Shown in pieces: positions 34,363 to 47,352 of a stretch of 64,000 nt of DNA; position 1 is the first letter of the stretch, and each line of letters begins with the position of its first letter. The notes beneath the pieces were generated by a model that was given only the letters and a program-made list of their open reading frames with translations, ran no database searches and was not told the origin of the DNA. A program made the position numbers and the translations under genes. This DNA comes from Eleusine coracana subsp. coracana (lineage: Eukaryota > Streptophyta > Magnoliopsida > Poales > Poaceae): the NCBI GenBank assembly GCA_032690845.1, contig CM064427.1:13899501-13963500 (forward strand), read 5' to 3'.

Positions 34363-34881
34363 CAACATGTATACTTCTCTCTCTCCTTTTCGGACTTTTG
34401 GTACACTCATTTCTTGTTGTGGCACTCTCATTTGTGGACTTCTCATCAAATGTTGGGCGGTACACATCATGGTGAAGGCACACATTTAATGATGGAGTTT
34501 GAGATGCCTCCGATAGTCTACTTGTCAGTTTGCTGACCAACTTTTTGGGTGAAAAGTTCCATATAAGGCCAATAAAAATCATAGATCTCGGTATCAATCT
34601 GCATTGCACCCTGCATGAATAAGTCGATCGCACTAAAAACATATGGCATACTAGTCTGTCAAAACCTGTGCACCCGCATGGGCTAGATGCTATAATTTTC
34701 AAGAAAAACATATGCTAATTGTTGAACTTACTGAAAATGTTTGAATGATTGAAATTCACGATATGTAGTTATTTTTAGCATATTTAAAATAGGAATGAAA
34801 CTTTATTGTTCAATGTTGGATGAAATCTTCTTTAGAAATTTCTGTGCATACTTGTTTAAAAATGACAGTTAGAGGGATTAA

Positions 34882-34907
34882 TCTCTCTCTCTCTCTCTCT
34901 CTCTCTC
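34882..34907. repeat. CT microsatellite
   Basis: 26 bp of CT repeat, about 120 bp upstream of the long LTR-like block at 35032. Confidence 0.85.
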
Positions 34908-35031
34908 ACGGATATTAGTATTTTGGAATATCATATTTTCTTTATTTTCAAAGAGCAAATATTTTGATTTGTCTTATTTTAAATTTGATGTCTGAATGTG
35001 ATGTATCTACTATATGTAGGTGGTTCGATCC

Positions 35032-38000
35032 TGTGACACCTAGTGTCACTTTTTAGAGGTAATAACAAACTCTATAAAGGTAAGGGAGAAAAACAAAAGA
35101 AAAGTAACAATTTAAAATGCAAGTTTGATTTTTATTTGAATTAAAGTCAAATGTAGCTTGAACTAGAGGTTCACATTTTCACATGTAAGTGACCCAAATA
35201 AATTTCATAATCTTGATCCATGACGCAGATAAGAATTTTGGAGAATTTTAGGTGATTTTATCTGTTGGGCAAGTAAGGAAAACAAATCAATCAAAGCTAT
35301 AAAATAGGATTAATTTAAAAATTCAAACTTAAAAATTTATAAGAAACCATTGAACCAGATCATACTCATATATTAGATTCAATCTTAAGGAACCATATAT
35401 AAATATGACTTGAATTAATAAGGTCATAATTATTACTTTTTAAATTTATACTAAAGCTAAGTTTGAAAGTAAAGTTCAAACTTAGAAACCGATCTAAGTC
35501 ACTCTGGTCACATAGCACTTTTTGAAATTTAATAATTTTCTCTCTGTTTTACTTCCTGAGCTACATCATCAATGGTTTTGTTCTATTACTAGTTCTCTTC
35601 ATGCATGTCCAGACCTTCTTAACATTTGACATTTTTTGATGCCTCGTTTTGAATTTCAAAATACCCACAATTGTAGCTTATCGAGACTTCAGAAATTCTT
35701 CTCAAGTCCACCTAATCAAATAGCCCTTTTGAAAATTTAATATCATATAGATCTGACTGCATGCCTCCACTTTTGTATTTCCCAAAATTTCTCTAGTAGA
35801 TGGTACAATTGGTTTGCATAGAAAAATTCATTTAATGCTCGAAATCGTCACATTAAGATGCTTGGCCCATCTATTCCTGGAGCTTTTGAACCTCAGTGGG
35901 ACCCATTCGTCAGCCACACACTCGCCCCTGCCCTGTTCGCCGCCCATATCGCCGAGCCGGCCGACGCCGCGTGGCCAGCGTCAAGCCGCTCCTCCCCCAC
36001 CTGGTCGGAAAACCGACAGCAAAACCGAGCGTCGCGCACCCGGATTTCCTCCCCCTGGTTTCCCTCTGCTCACTCTCTCTCTTTTGCTCTCTTCCTCTCG
36101 AGCTCAACCCGCCATGGCCGCCAGTGCGACCTCGCCGTCGCCCGGCTGCTCTGGCCTTCCCCCGAACCGGACAAGCTGCCCCGCGGACTCACCTTCCTCT
36201 CCTCTGCCGTTCGGCGCCGTCTCACCTCCTCCCGCGCTGCGTCGAGCCCGAATTTTGGGCTTTCTTCTTCGCCGCCGGCATGCAATCCTCGGCCCCATGC
36301 TCCCTCCTCGTCGGGCCCAGATTCAATCCCTCTGTCCAGCAGCCTCCCCCGCGTCTCGCGACTCCTTTTGACTGCTGTCGGCTCACGGTCTCGCCGCCAT
36401 ACACCGGGGACGCTCTTCTTTCTCCGAGCGTGGCCGCCATTGGAGCCGAGAGCAAAGCTCCCGCGCCGGAGCCGGCGACCACCTCTCGTCACTATCCGAC
36501 GCCACCCACAACTCCGGCGAAGGTTTAGTCCCTTCCCTGTGCCCCGCCCCCTCCCCATTTGCTGCCCGCTGCAGGGAATCGGAGTTTCTTCTCCGCCTCT
36601 GACCACCGTTGTGTAGCCCCGTTCTCCCTCCAAGGTGAAACTTTCTTCAATCCCGTCCTTCTGCAAGATTTCTCCTCATCCTGCGACCGTTTTATGGGTT
36701 TAGGCTTTGATTTTTGCAGACGTTTGCTGGGAACACCGTCGTAAGCCTCGGTCCATCGTCGTCCGCCGCCTTCCCTCGCACGGCCACCACAGTGAGCACC
36801 TCCACCATCTTCCGCGCGCCGCATACCCGCCCCGGAGCCCTCCGTCCGCCCTAGACGCCGCGTGCCACGGCAAGCCGCCGTCGCGCGGCAGTTGCCGCGC
36901 CACCGCCGCGTGCCCCCGCGCGCGCCGTGGCTGGTTGGCTCGGCCAGCTCCGTGGCTGCGCTCTGGCCTACCAAGCCCAGCCACGCGTGGGCCAAAACTG
37001 GCCCAGGAGACTCGTCCACGCTCCGCCTGACCTGCTGGCTGAGTTTCAAGCGGCCCAATGGCCAAAAAATTCCTTTGATTTAATTTTTAGCCAAATAAAA
37101 TTGTTGTTACTTCAAAATTTTTCAAAGAAATATATACTATGGATAAAAATACAAAAAAATAACTTTTTGGGCTCTCCTGCAATTATAGTATTTTTAAAAC
37201 TTGTTAAATCACCCTAAAAACAAATTATTTATTTAGAGGTGGATTAAATGGTTGAAAGTAGAAATAAAATCATAATTAATTTTTGGTGCATGATTTAATT
37301 ATCACATTTTGCATGCATGTTTATTTACTCGTCATCATCCATCTCACAAAGTGGCATATTTAAATTCTAAGTAGTTTGTCTGAAATGAATATTTTAGTGT
37401 ATGCACCACTTCAATTAATATAAATTATTAGTTCATGTTCTTGCCACCATATTTAGTAGATAAATCTCATGTAATGTCCTCTGAAACATATATTTTTCTC
37501 ACTGGCTTATATCTCACAAAACCATATGTAATCCTAATTACTTTAATTTATTCCTAGTAAATGGCAATTTTGTAAATACCAGTGAATTTGAACACTTAAG
37601 TCAACATGCAAATATTTATACACCTTGCTCTTTGTATTTTAGATTTTATTTGCTTCACTTTACCTCTGATCATCATGTATGCTCACCTAGATGGTCTAAA
37701 CGTGTTTCACCATAGCGCTGTTGTCACTAAAAGCACCGTTTGCATCTCACGAGGTTAAAAGAAAGCAATATAAGAAATCACTCATGTCCTTCTCTAATGC
37801 ACCCCTGTGTTTTATACATGAATCATGTCATTATATGTATTTGTTGAGAAAGTTTCATGAATCCTCTCTATCCTTACATGTATTGCATTTCATCCAATAG
37901 GACTTAACAAAGGGAACGTGAAGGTGGAGATAGTTTCAGAGGAGCCCGGAGCTGAGACTAATCCTCCCGAGAGTGCAAACATTGATCTAAACCAAGGCAA

Positions 38001-39311
38001 GCCAGTGCACTCCTATGTTTTAAAATTTTATTTTATACCACATATATGCGTGTCATGTATTATGTATTACGTGTAGAAATTTGATTAAAGCCTAGTTGCA
38101 TGTAGGCAAAACAAAATCCTAGGGGTATGAGTTCAGTTTATATAAATCCCATTAGAAATGCTAAGATTAATTATGAGCCTCGATAGCAAGTATCAAGTAA
38201 TCCGAGGATCGCTCGGTATAGGGTGATTTAGTTAGTATTACTTCTCTTGAACTTATTTGATGATAAAGAAATAAAAATGAGACATAACAGGGAAGTGTAT
38301 GTGTAGGTCGAGGTGACAAGGTTGGCCCTTGTTCGTCATAGCCTCGTTTGTGTCATTAAGAACCCCTTCGTATGGACCCGTGACCAAGTTCGAACAGTAT
38401 CAAGTGCATGCTGGTGATATGGGCACTAGTAAACCGACGTAGCTTGATTACCGTAGTGGTTGGACGATACCCTACTCTTCTTCTGGTGATGAAGCGGGTA
38501 TGACGGAATGTGGGTATGTGTTGGAAGTGAGAATGCATGGGCTACCCATGGATGGTTTTGACGGAAGCATTGCATGGGGCGACGTGTACTCGGGAAAAGT
38601 GGGATCTGGACCGACCCTGTTGTATGTGACTCCTCGGAGTGTGTGTGCATCGTGTATTTGGGTTTCTCCTGTAGGATGTAAATCGATTCGAGTCACCGTC
38701 CCTCGCGGTTATTGAGTACCACTTGTGAAATCGCTGCCATATCGAAGAAAAAGTGAAATGATGATTATGATTAAAGTTGTTGTATTTCTATTAATTGTAT
38801 TGCAACCATGCTTGCTATAGTATAGCTGCATAACATTTATTTTATGTAAGAACCCTATTAACTTGATTAAAATCCGAAAAATAGGATCAATTATTAGTGT
38901 TATTTTTGTAATTATTACAACAATCTTAGGTCAGCCTCCTATATAATAGGTGTTGGCCTTAACGTGCCATTTTCACGGGTAGGTCTTGCAGAGTATTAGT
39001 TGTTCAAGGCTTCGCTCTATGTTGTTTTATGCAGGTGTTCTTCTTGATAATGAGGTACGTTTACAGGCTTGATGTGCTTCATGATAGGATTCTAACGTGA
39101 GATATATTGCTTCCGCTATCCATGTTACCGAGTTTCAAATTTGTTTACATACCAAAAAAATCTGAACCAAAGTTGTAATAATTTAATTTTAACATTGCAC
39201 AATAATTTTTTATGTACATATGTGTGTACTTTTGAACTCTTGTTTCGTCAAGATGTCACTCGATGATCGATCCTTCGACTACCTCCTCATTCGTGGGACG
39301 GAGATGTCACA
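35032..39311 (+). mobile_element. Solo LTR-like block of the long-LTR family, copy 1
   Basis: The start TGTGACACC and end GATGTCACA are near-perfect inverted termini (8 of 9 bp), about 4.28 kb apart. The interior shares with the 54480-58112 LTR a GC-rich early segment (35880-37060), a taggatgtaaatcgattcgagtc block (38668-38695) followed by gagtaccacttg, a ttgcaaccatg..ttgcta block (38800) and a late segment ending near gctctatg (39020). Length and ends suggest a Tekay/Del-type Gypsy LTR, but no internal coding region is present to confirm it. No 5-bp target duplication is evident, so the 3' end is uncertain. The long overlapping ORFs at 35814-37083 lie in this block and are not treated as genes. 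Confidence 0.55.
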
Positions 39312-41090
39312 AATAGAATCAACTCCATGTCTTTGTAGGACCAAACACATCTTAGAGATGCCTTTTGTATATGGTTATCTGGTTTTTGGCCAGGAAATAA
39401 CCATGGACATGTTTGCCTTTTATTTGGTTATTTTTATTTGGCTTTTCAAAGAGCAAATATTTTGATTTGTCATATTTATTTAGTGAATACATATAAGCAG
39501 TACATAAGTATGAAATTATTCGGCCAATCAATTTGTTTTTAATATCCAAATAAGTATGAAGTTGTGGGGTACTATAACAACTTTAATCCTAGAACACATC
39601 AGAGGCAAACCCATCGCCAGAATCCTTCTCGGGTAATGACACGTGCTTGACGCCCAGCAGTACAACACATGACATGAATCTAGAGCTCCAGTGAGAAAAA
39701 TAAAAATATGGGGTTGATCACCATGGATTTCACTTAATTTAAAAAAATGAGTTTGTTCAACATCTTACATTCAAATTGGAATAGGAAATTTTCAACTGAA
39801 CCATGTTTTTGACCCTTTAGGAATTTATTTGGGGCATCAAACCTTGAACAAAAACTATGATCTTTTGCTTAAAATTATGTTTCAACCTACCCTACAACAT
39901 ATACTTTTGGTGGCACTATGTTGTGTTGAAAATTTTTGACTTGTAGTTCAAATAATGTTCAAATTTGTCTAAAATTCATGCAAATGGTGTTCAAATAGTT
40001 TCAGACTTTTTAGGAGGGCTCATTTTTGGGTTTTGCAGTACCTATGGCTTGTGAAGTGTTCATGACACCCTGGGTGTATCAAGAACCTCTTCAAGTGCTT
40101 GATTTTCATCCTGATGGGATTGGTTTCTAAAAAGATCAAGATATTATTACTGTATTGAGATGATTGTGCCGTAGCAGCCGTAACCATTCTTAGCTGCCGT
40201 CCAACAAACTTAGCCCTTCATAACGACGACAGACGAATTTGAATATCTTGGCTATCGGAAGCATCAGGTGTCATAACTCTGTCCATGGCATGGCGTATGA
40301 GAAAGCCCCTGAAGAAGTCAACGTGCATTGATCCGTAATTATCAGCTGTAACTATGAATTAATATATCTTAACCTATGTTTATGCATGCTCACGGCCAGT
40401 AAAATCATTACACAATGATGCCCTCCTATCCCATAGCCTCTCATTTCCCATGCGTAGATTGAATCTTTGGATACATTTAAGCATGCTTGCCTGGATCAAT
40501 CGCGTGTTGCCTAGCCAAGATTCTCATGATATAGTGATCTGCATATGCATGTATGGGTATATTCAAGCAATCAGCAAAGAAAATAATCAACGGAATTGAG
40601 AACTTGCCTGGTTGCTGTGCATGTGTGACGTGCACAGGCACGTGCATGCTTTGGTCCTAACTCCTAACAGACGGACAACGTTATAGAGATCTTTTGGTCC
40701 ACGGAAATCAGTTGCTCTTGTGCCGCACGGGCCTCTTAGGGCAGTGCATGGGTTTTGGGTAGTTCGTGCATGGGAGAAAAAAAAGGGAGGTGTTGTCGGG
40801 AACAACATGGGCCAGGGTGTCCACTAGATGTCGGTCATTCTATGTTTGACATGGAAATTCACGATTATGTAGCAAGAATATTTTGGATAGTTATTTTTAT
40901 AATGACAGAGGTGGGTAATTTAAATTAAAGTTGATCTAATGGATATTATTTATCATGGTTTCTGTTGGATGGCTAGATGTTTTTTTTGTTTTTTGATTTC
41001 TCTCCAATTAATGTGAAGGCCTTAAAAAGAACCTTCAATTAGTAAATATAAGATAAGATAGCAAGAGCGGGTTTTTAAAAAACTAGTATA
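39312..41090. other. Intergenic repeat-like sequence, no gene
   Basis: AT-rich sequence with several ttcaaatttg-type stretches at 39730-40060 that look like decayed retroelement DNA. A G/C-richer patch at 40600-40830 has no recognisable domain. A 29-bp direct repeat of 34945-34973 lies at 39443-39471. Confidence 0.45.
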
Positions 41091-41094
41091 ATTG

Positions 41095-41112
41095 CCTGCG
41101 CAATAGCGCAGG
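41095..41112. repeat. Perfect hairpin CCTGCGCAATAGCGCAGG
   Basis: A 7-bp stem with a 4-base loop sits inside aactagtataattgcctgcgcaatagcgcaggtac. This resembles a common grass repeat terminus (actagt..aatgcccgtgcgttgc..cgggc). It may mark the end of a transposon of unknown class. Confidence 0.5.
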
Positions 41113-41351
41113 TACATTTAGAAAGATGTTACATTAATGTATTTTGGAACAACGAAATGCTCATGTCAATAACTCTCCTCAATACAAAAGCAACACCATA
41201 TAAATATATGTAATTGAAACCTTTTCTATCCACACTAAGGTCTGTCAATCTCTATCTATTTTCAGTTAATCAGTACATTTATAAGACATCTCTATAAATC
41301 TGTAGATTAATATAATTTAATGTGATATAATTGAGATCCTGTTTCTATTTA

Positions 41352-41835
41352 AAAAGGGATAATTGCATAAACCGCCACATATGTTACTTGAAGTTTAAGA
41401 GTCCCACATATAAGTCATTTTGTTATAAAAACATATAGATGTTAAATTGATTCAAACATTTTTTCTGTTAAATTGAAGTTGTAATGGTGTTCTTGCAAAC
41501 TCAAAAAAAAATGATGTATAATCTTTATATTTGTACAGAGAATATGCAGCAAAATATGTTAATTCGAGGTTGAATGGTGATTCCCAAAGTTTGAGATTTA
41601 GATACATATTTCACAAAAATAGGATGAATGACTCATATAAAACGTTTAATAATAATAAACTTATCTAACCCAGCTTTCAAAATTTATATCAATGAAGACA
41701 TGTGTCAACTGGGCTGGGCTGGTTTTCACAACAAAACACTATAGGGATGGGAGTTTCAACAAAAAAAGACTTATGGGTGGAAATCTAAAACTCCAAATGA
41801 CATATAGGATGGGTTATACAACTAACTCATTTATA
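41352..41835. mobile_element. Foldback/MITE-like element
   Basis: The left arm (about 41355-41412: aattgcataaaccgccacatatgttacttgaagtttaagag...cacatataag) and the right arm (41775-41832) are inverted copies at roughly 70% identity by eye. The loop is AT-rich. No target duplication could be fixed. Confidence 0.5.
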
Positions 41836-42839
41836 AATATAGTGTTGTTAGTTTCAAAAAAAAAATGAAGTGTTGTTGTCATGTAAGTTTCTAAGACATG
41901 ATTGATATTTAACAAATATATATAATGTGACATGTATGAAAATAAGTACCGTGTGACATTATTTCTTTGAACATTATAGGAGGATATCGTTTATGAAATA
42001 TATGACATCAGTTTTAAATATTTACATAATATGCAAAAAATCAATCAATTTAAATATTCAAATTTTTGTTTTGATACATCCAACGACACCTTTCTGTCTT
42101 CATTGATGCAAGCAATTATTTCATATCTAGGTAAATCTAAAGCTAGTTTTCTATATATCGTCTATAAAGCTATTTATGTAGTTAGACTTCAGACGCTTTA
42201 CACTATGACTAAATGTGGCTAGTAGTGGAATCATATCAGTGCGGCTTATATAAGAACTTATCTTTGTACACAAAAGCATGCTTTGTATAGCCAAATGAAA
42301 TAATACTTGTTACGTTTGAAAGGTATGATACTTACTGGAGAGTCGAGCCTAATTTGTTTTGAAACATTTCCGATAGTTTCCCATAATGTTGTTATATACT
42401 GTTGCCTTTGGCCCTGCTTGGACTCTTCTAGAACCATGGAACATATCAAGGAAATATTACTCTACAAAGCTCGACAACCACATTACATAAGCCAATTCCA
42501 TGAAGTTGCGAATAGCATGCGAAATTAGCCATATAGAGAGATTAAAAGCAGTTGCTTACCGATTTCATAACCTGCCTGTATGTGTGGTTTACAGTGGATT
42601 TTTAATTATATCTAGAGAACCTTTACAATGGGCTAGACTGGATATTGTCCGTCCATTTCTCTTAATCTAACGGTTTAGATACACTTATACTACTTTAACC
42701 CTTTAAGTAGTATTATGTAGTATTTTAAAGTAGTATGAACTAGTATGGGTATTATAGGAAATAAAAGTAATGACAAGCTGTAATTTTATAGATCTCCTAG
42801 GATGAAAAGAAACACTTTGTGTAAGGAAAATAATGAAAG

Positions 42840-44540
42840 GTTATTCAGTTTTTCATCGCCTGCTCATTTCAAAATGTCAAGTTATTGACGAAACCCTAGA
42901 GCAGCCGCCATCGATTTGGAGTTGGGGCGCATAGCCCGACGCGCAGGCGCAAAGTCTGTCGAGGCGTCATCGATGCGATGACCCGTGGTGGTGGTGCTAG
43001 AAAGCCACTGCGCTGGCATCACGAGCGAGGGTGAAAAAGCGATGGAAGCGTGAGCCGTGAGGTGTGATGCCATCAGGGTTCGTTACATTCCTGAACTTCA
43101 CATCAGGCAGCACTGCTGCAGAAGCAATCCATGCTTCCATCTGAAGCGTTTGCGGATCAAGCTGCATCTAGTCCCAGACTTAGTAATTTGTAGTTAGCAT
43201 TCACGTCGCCAAGATTTCTAGTAAATTGAGTACCCAGCAAGCTAAAATTTCCCAGGATGATGTACGATTAGTGATCCTGATACTAGAGAGTGGGAAATTG
43301 TGCATCACTTCGAGCTTCTTGAGACTCTAAACAAGAGACTTGCATTGCCTGATGAGATCCATCATCAGGAACTGCATTGGAGCTTGTTTCATGTCACGAA
43401 CCCTTACAAAAAAAATTTAGTCCTGCTTTCTGTCCGTAATCTAGCTAGAACGAGTTATGTCATGGGGTTTGCTATGGATGATTGCGCGACTTGTGGCATG
43501 ATTGCACTCAGCATTGTGGTTCAGCTGCTACAACCAGCCTCTTCCTCTTCATTCATTGAAAACCCACTTTAATCAAGAAGTAAAATTATGATCAATATTG
43601 GAGTGAACAAAACAAATAAATTCGACGGTACGGCCTCCCACGTGACATCATGTACAAGTTGATCAGGCTGCGGGTGATTGCACACGCGGCAATCTGTGAC
43701 CATGAATTAGATTGTACGCGGCATAGAGAAGGTTAGGTCCCAGCATAGTGATCGCCGAGGGAAAGCACGAGGTGACGCCGGGGCACCAACACTGACATTG
43801 TTGCAGTCCATTGGGATCAGACCCTTGCGGCGGTGGCCAGAGAAACGTGATCGTTGTCGCCTTCCAGTGTTTCTTCGATACGCATCTAACAGACTATAGG
43901 CGGACTGAACTACCCCGCTGATTTGATCTGTAATCTATTTGATTATATGGTCAAATACAATTTTACCCCTGCCAATCAAGGTCTAGATTGATTATACTAC
44001 ATCATGGTTTGAAGTAGTATAATCCACCGTAATGAGAGTCTATATATCTAACCATGCAAGCCGATGAACTGGAATATTGGGCACTTTGTTAGCCTTGCCG
44101 ATAATTTTAATCCCCAAGATTGACAGCCAACATTCGTCACTGATGCCTGCAAGGGGCGAGTACATGATCTAAAGGACCCAAATAGACCATGAGATTAAGG
44201 ATTATGATCTATGTCACGTGTGCTTCATTCTGCCACTGCCTCGACGAAATTTGATTGAATCTTTACCTCTGCACTCTTATGTCACCTATTGGTGCTAAAC
44301 TGCTAATGAAATGGCCATGATTAGGTGGAGGGCTGGTCAGCATGTCTGCAATAGGATTGCTGAGGACTGCGTCAGGGCATCAGGGCTCTGTAGTGACTGT
44401 CGCTGTCATCTTCGAATCTCAGCTTGTACTTCGGCACCACAATGCTTGGAAAGCCAGCACTGGGAACCATCGTCCTAGATTGTCCATGAGAAAACCTTGG
44501 ATGAGATCGCCTTCCAGTCCACTGCCAGAAACAATTCTCA
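42840..44540. other. Gene-like but unrecognised, low-repeat region
   Basis: GC content rises here, and short coding-looking stretches exist on both strands (for example 43300-43572 on +, and a - strand stretch near 43170-43060). No domain, signal peptide or continuous exon set is recognisable. The region is split at 44549 by a short LTR element and continues at 46393-46650. It could be a decayed gene. Confidence 0.3.
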
Positions 44541-44548
44541 TCCTTATC

Positions 44549-46387
44549 TGTTAGCGAATAATGTATAAACAAGATCGAAATATGACATAAATTTTATGTG
44601 AAAAACCCTTACGGGAAAAAACCACAGGCGCCGACCGACAATCTTCACTATTGGAGGAGAGTTACAACATAGGGGATACCACGAATTCCTCTCTCTCAAT
44701 TCTTTCTAAGCAGTACAAGATGTATATATAAGGGTGGAAACTAGATATAAACTTTCTAAACAATATGACCCGTAACACGAGAGGACTCCGCCTCTCACAC
44801 CTGCTAGACGTCTCTAGCAAGCACTCTATAATTTGGATCATATTTTAATAAACTCCATGTTGTAGCAAATCTAGAATCATTAATGAACTCCCTTCAATAT
44901 TATATAACACCGAACGCCAACGAGTCACTAGGACTCAAACGGTAGCACCAATCAAACTTGAACATCGCTCAAACTTCATAATTCCACTTTCAACGAAGTC
45001 CTTAATACTCTTTGATGAAGAGTACATCAGAACTGTTGCATTTAGCAAAAGCAACAGAGCCATAACCATCATTGGTCTAATAAAAAACCGTTATCACGGT
45101 CTTACAGCGGAATATAGGACTTGGTAGAAACCATGTCGAAAAACAAATCCAGGCAATAAAATCTACAGCAACTTTTGAACCATTCGAATGTATGAAGCAA
45201 AATTTGCAGACTCATAGAACACGTGAGTGTACCTCCACCAAAGAGATGAGAAACCAATAACTTGATATCGAAGTCATCTGCGTATAGCAACTCCGGTTAA
45301 AATCAATTCTGCATATACGCATAGTAGTTGCACACAGATAAGGATGTCATGAATCTCCTAGTCCAGGAGTAGCAACGGGTCTCCGCCAAGAACACCATCA
45401 AGGAACTTTAGAAAAAATAAACTCCTAGTGCGATCCTTGTGTGCTTCAAGCAACGAGAACTAGAAACAATGTCCTGGTGGAAATAATCGAGTGCGCGTAG
45501 CAAAACTCACCAAAAGTGGCCAACTCTCCAGTCTCCACACGGGATTTCACTGTGCGGAACAGCGGCAGCAGAGCCTGACGAAAGCAGCAGCGCACGCAAT
45601 ATTGCCTCGGTACTTAGATACGGGAGGAGAATTGATTGATTAAACAAGCAGCAGGGAGGCAGCTTTGTAAAAATCAATCTCACCGACTCGTATGGAACTG
45701 AGCAGCAAAACAACTAGTCAACAAATTCGACACTGAATGAAACAGCACACCATCCGGGATCGGATCCGTCTTGAACCGGTACGCCGGAAATCACCTTGGA
45801 ACCTATTGCCGCAGGGACAGAGCAGCGACGAAAAATCGGCGACTCCAACACGGAAACGCAATTCAGTCTTCAACTCCGCTTGACGCGAGCAGTGAAACGC
45901 CAAATCGCCGACTTGCATCAGCATGAAGCGCAGCAGCGCGATACAGGATTAGATCCCGTCCTGTGAACTGTGACATGCACAGGGATAGATCTGCCGGATG
46001 GCGGCGTGACAAATAGATCAGATCACTGACGGTAGAATAGGGAATAGAATCTAAATATTTTTTTCACGATAAATCTCGTGTCTGGCCCTGATATCATTTG
46101 TTAGTAAATAACATATAAACAAGATCGATATACGATACAAATTTTACGTGAAAAACACTTGCGAGAAAAAACCACAGACGCCTCTATTGGATGGGAGTTA
46201 TAACATAGGGGATACAATGAATTCCTCTATCTCAATTCTTTCTAAGCAGTACAAGATGTATATATAAAAGTGAAAACTAGAGATAAACTTTCTAAACAAT
46301 ATGACCCGTAGCACGAAGAGGACTCCGCCTCTCATACCTGCTAGACATCTCTAGCAAGCACTCTATAATTCAGATCATATTTCAACA
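44549..46387 (-). mobile_element. Complete short LTR retrotransposon (non-autonomous Copia derivative), TTATC target duplication
   Basis: The left LTR 44549-44850 (302 bp) and right LTR 46099-46387 (289 bp) are clearly homologous (TGTTAG...caagatcg...cagtacaagatgtatata...gatcatatttcaaca). The element is flanked by perfect 5-bp repeats TTATC (44544-44548 and 46388-46392). On the - strand, immediately inside the right LTR, the sequence atgatatcagggccag resembles the tRNA-Met primer-binding site (TGGTATCAGAGC), which sets the orientation. The 1.25-kb interior has no gag or pol. The sequence next to the left LTR matches the Copia remnant at 32405-32540, so this is a deletion derivative of that family. 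Confidence 0.88.
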
Positions 46388-47352
46388 TTATCCTCTACAG
46401 ATCGGTCCTCACCCTAACGTTGTACAAGCTGCCATAGGCCCCTATGTACCTGGTCACATGGATCAGTAAGACGGTCATAATCTGTCATCGCTCCAGCTGT
46501 GTCGGACAAGGCATGACAGCATGCAATTGTGAACCCTGATCCGGCGGCGGCACCGTGCATGACTTCGGCGGCGGCGGGAGCCAGAAAAGGCCATCATTAG
46601 GGGCATGAGTACGTGAGGGGAAGTAGAGAGAAAACCAATCCATCACTAAGAGGTACGGAGGGTTAGATTTTAATCTGAGATTAGTTGGAAAAGGAATTGA
46701 AAGCCGGATGTTTTGTTTTCTTATAGGAATTTCTAGCCTATTTCTCTTTTTTTCTAGACACTGTAGTGGGAGGTTTATCTCCTTTTATTAATAAATAGAG
46801 AATGGTTCAACATTTTGGAATGTCAGAAGAATATTGAAATGAGTTCGTGAGAACCTTGTGTCAAAGGAGGACTGGAAGCACACAATATGAAACTGCTATT
46901 GGATATAGAGCTCGGTTTAACGTCTATTGCATGTGCAGGCTTTTTCAAATTTAAGTGACTGCAGGTATATTCATAAGGTCGATTGCACAATTGTGCATTG
47001 GTACTAGTAAGTTGACCAATTGGCCAATTCTGGTAATACACTGTCGGCTCATATATAGATGTACATGATCAGAACATAATGGTTTGACGGCTATCCAGAA
47101 CAAGGTTTTATTTAATTTCAAAACACTCACATTAACTGACATTTCCAGAACACTTGAGTTAGCACTGACACACTTACTCAAGAACACTTTCATAAGAAAC
47201 ACAATGACCCAGCACTACGGTAAAAGCAAAGGCAAATCTTGTAGTAAAAGATTCAAATAATCCTCAAGCAGAACTCTTTGAATTTGAGTACTCCTCCTGG
47301 ACTCCTCCATTGCCAATGCGGGAGGAGTCGTGCGGTACTGTTGACTGAAGAA

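Noticed and set aside
34277..34711. 144-aa ORF on the - strand
   Set aside because: Chimera of unrelated sequence with the aspartyl protease fragment; no continuous homology or gene structure.
35814..37217. Several long overlapping GC-rich ORFs (up to 252 aa) on both strands
   Set aside because: They overlap in nearly all frames, have Pro/Arg/Ser-rich low-complexity products and lie inside an LTR-like block. A parallel GC-rich segment occurs at 54930-55830 in a second LTR.
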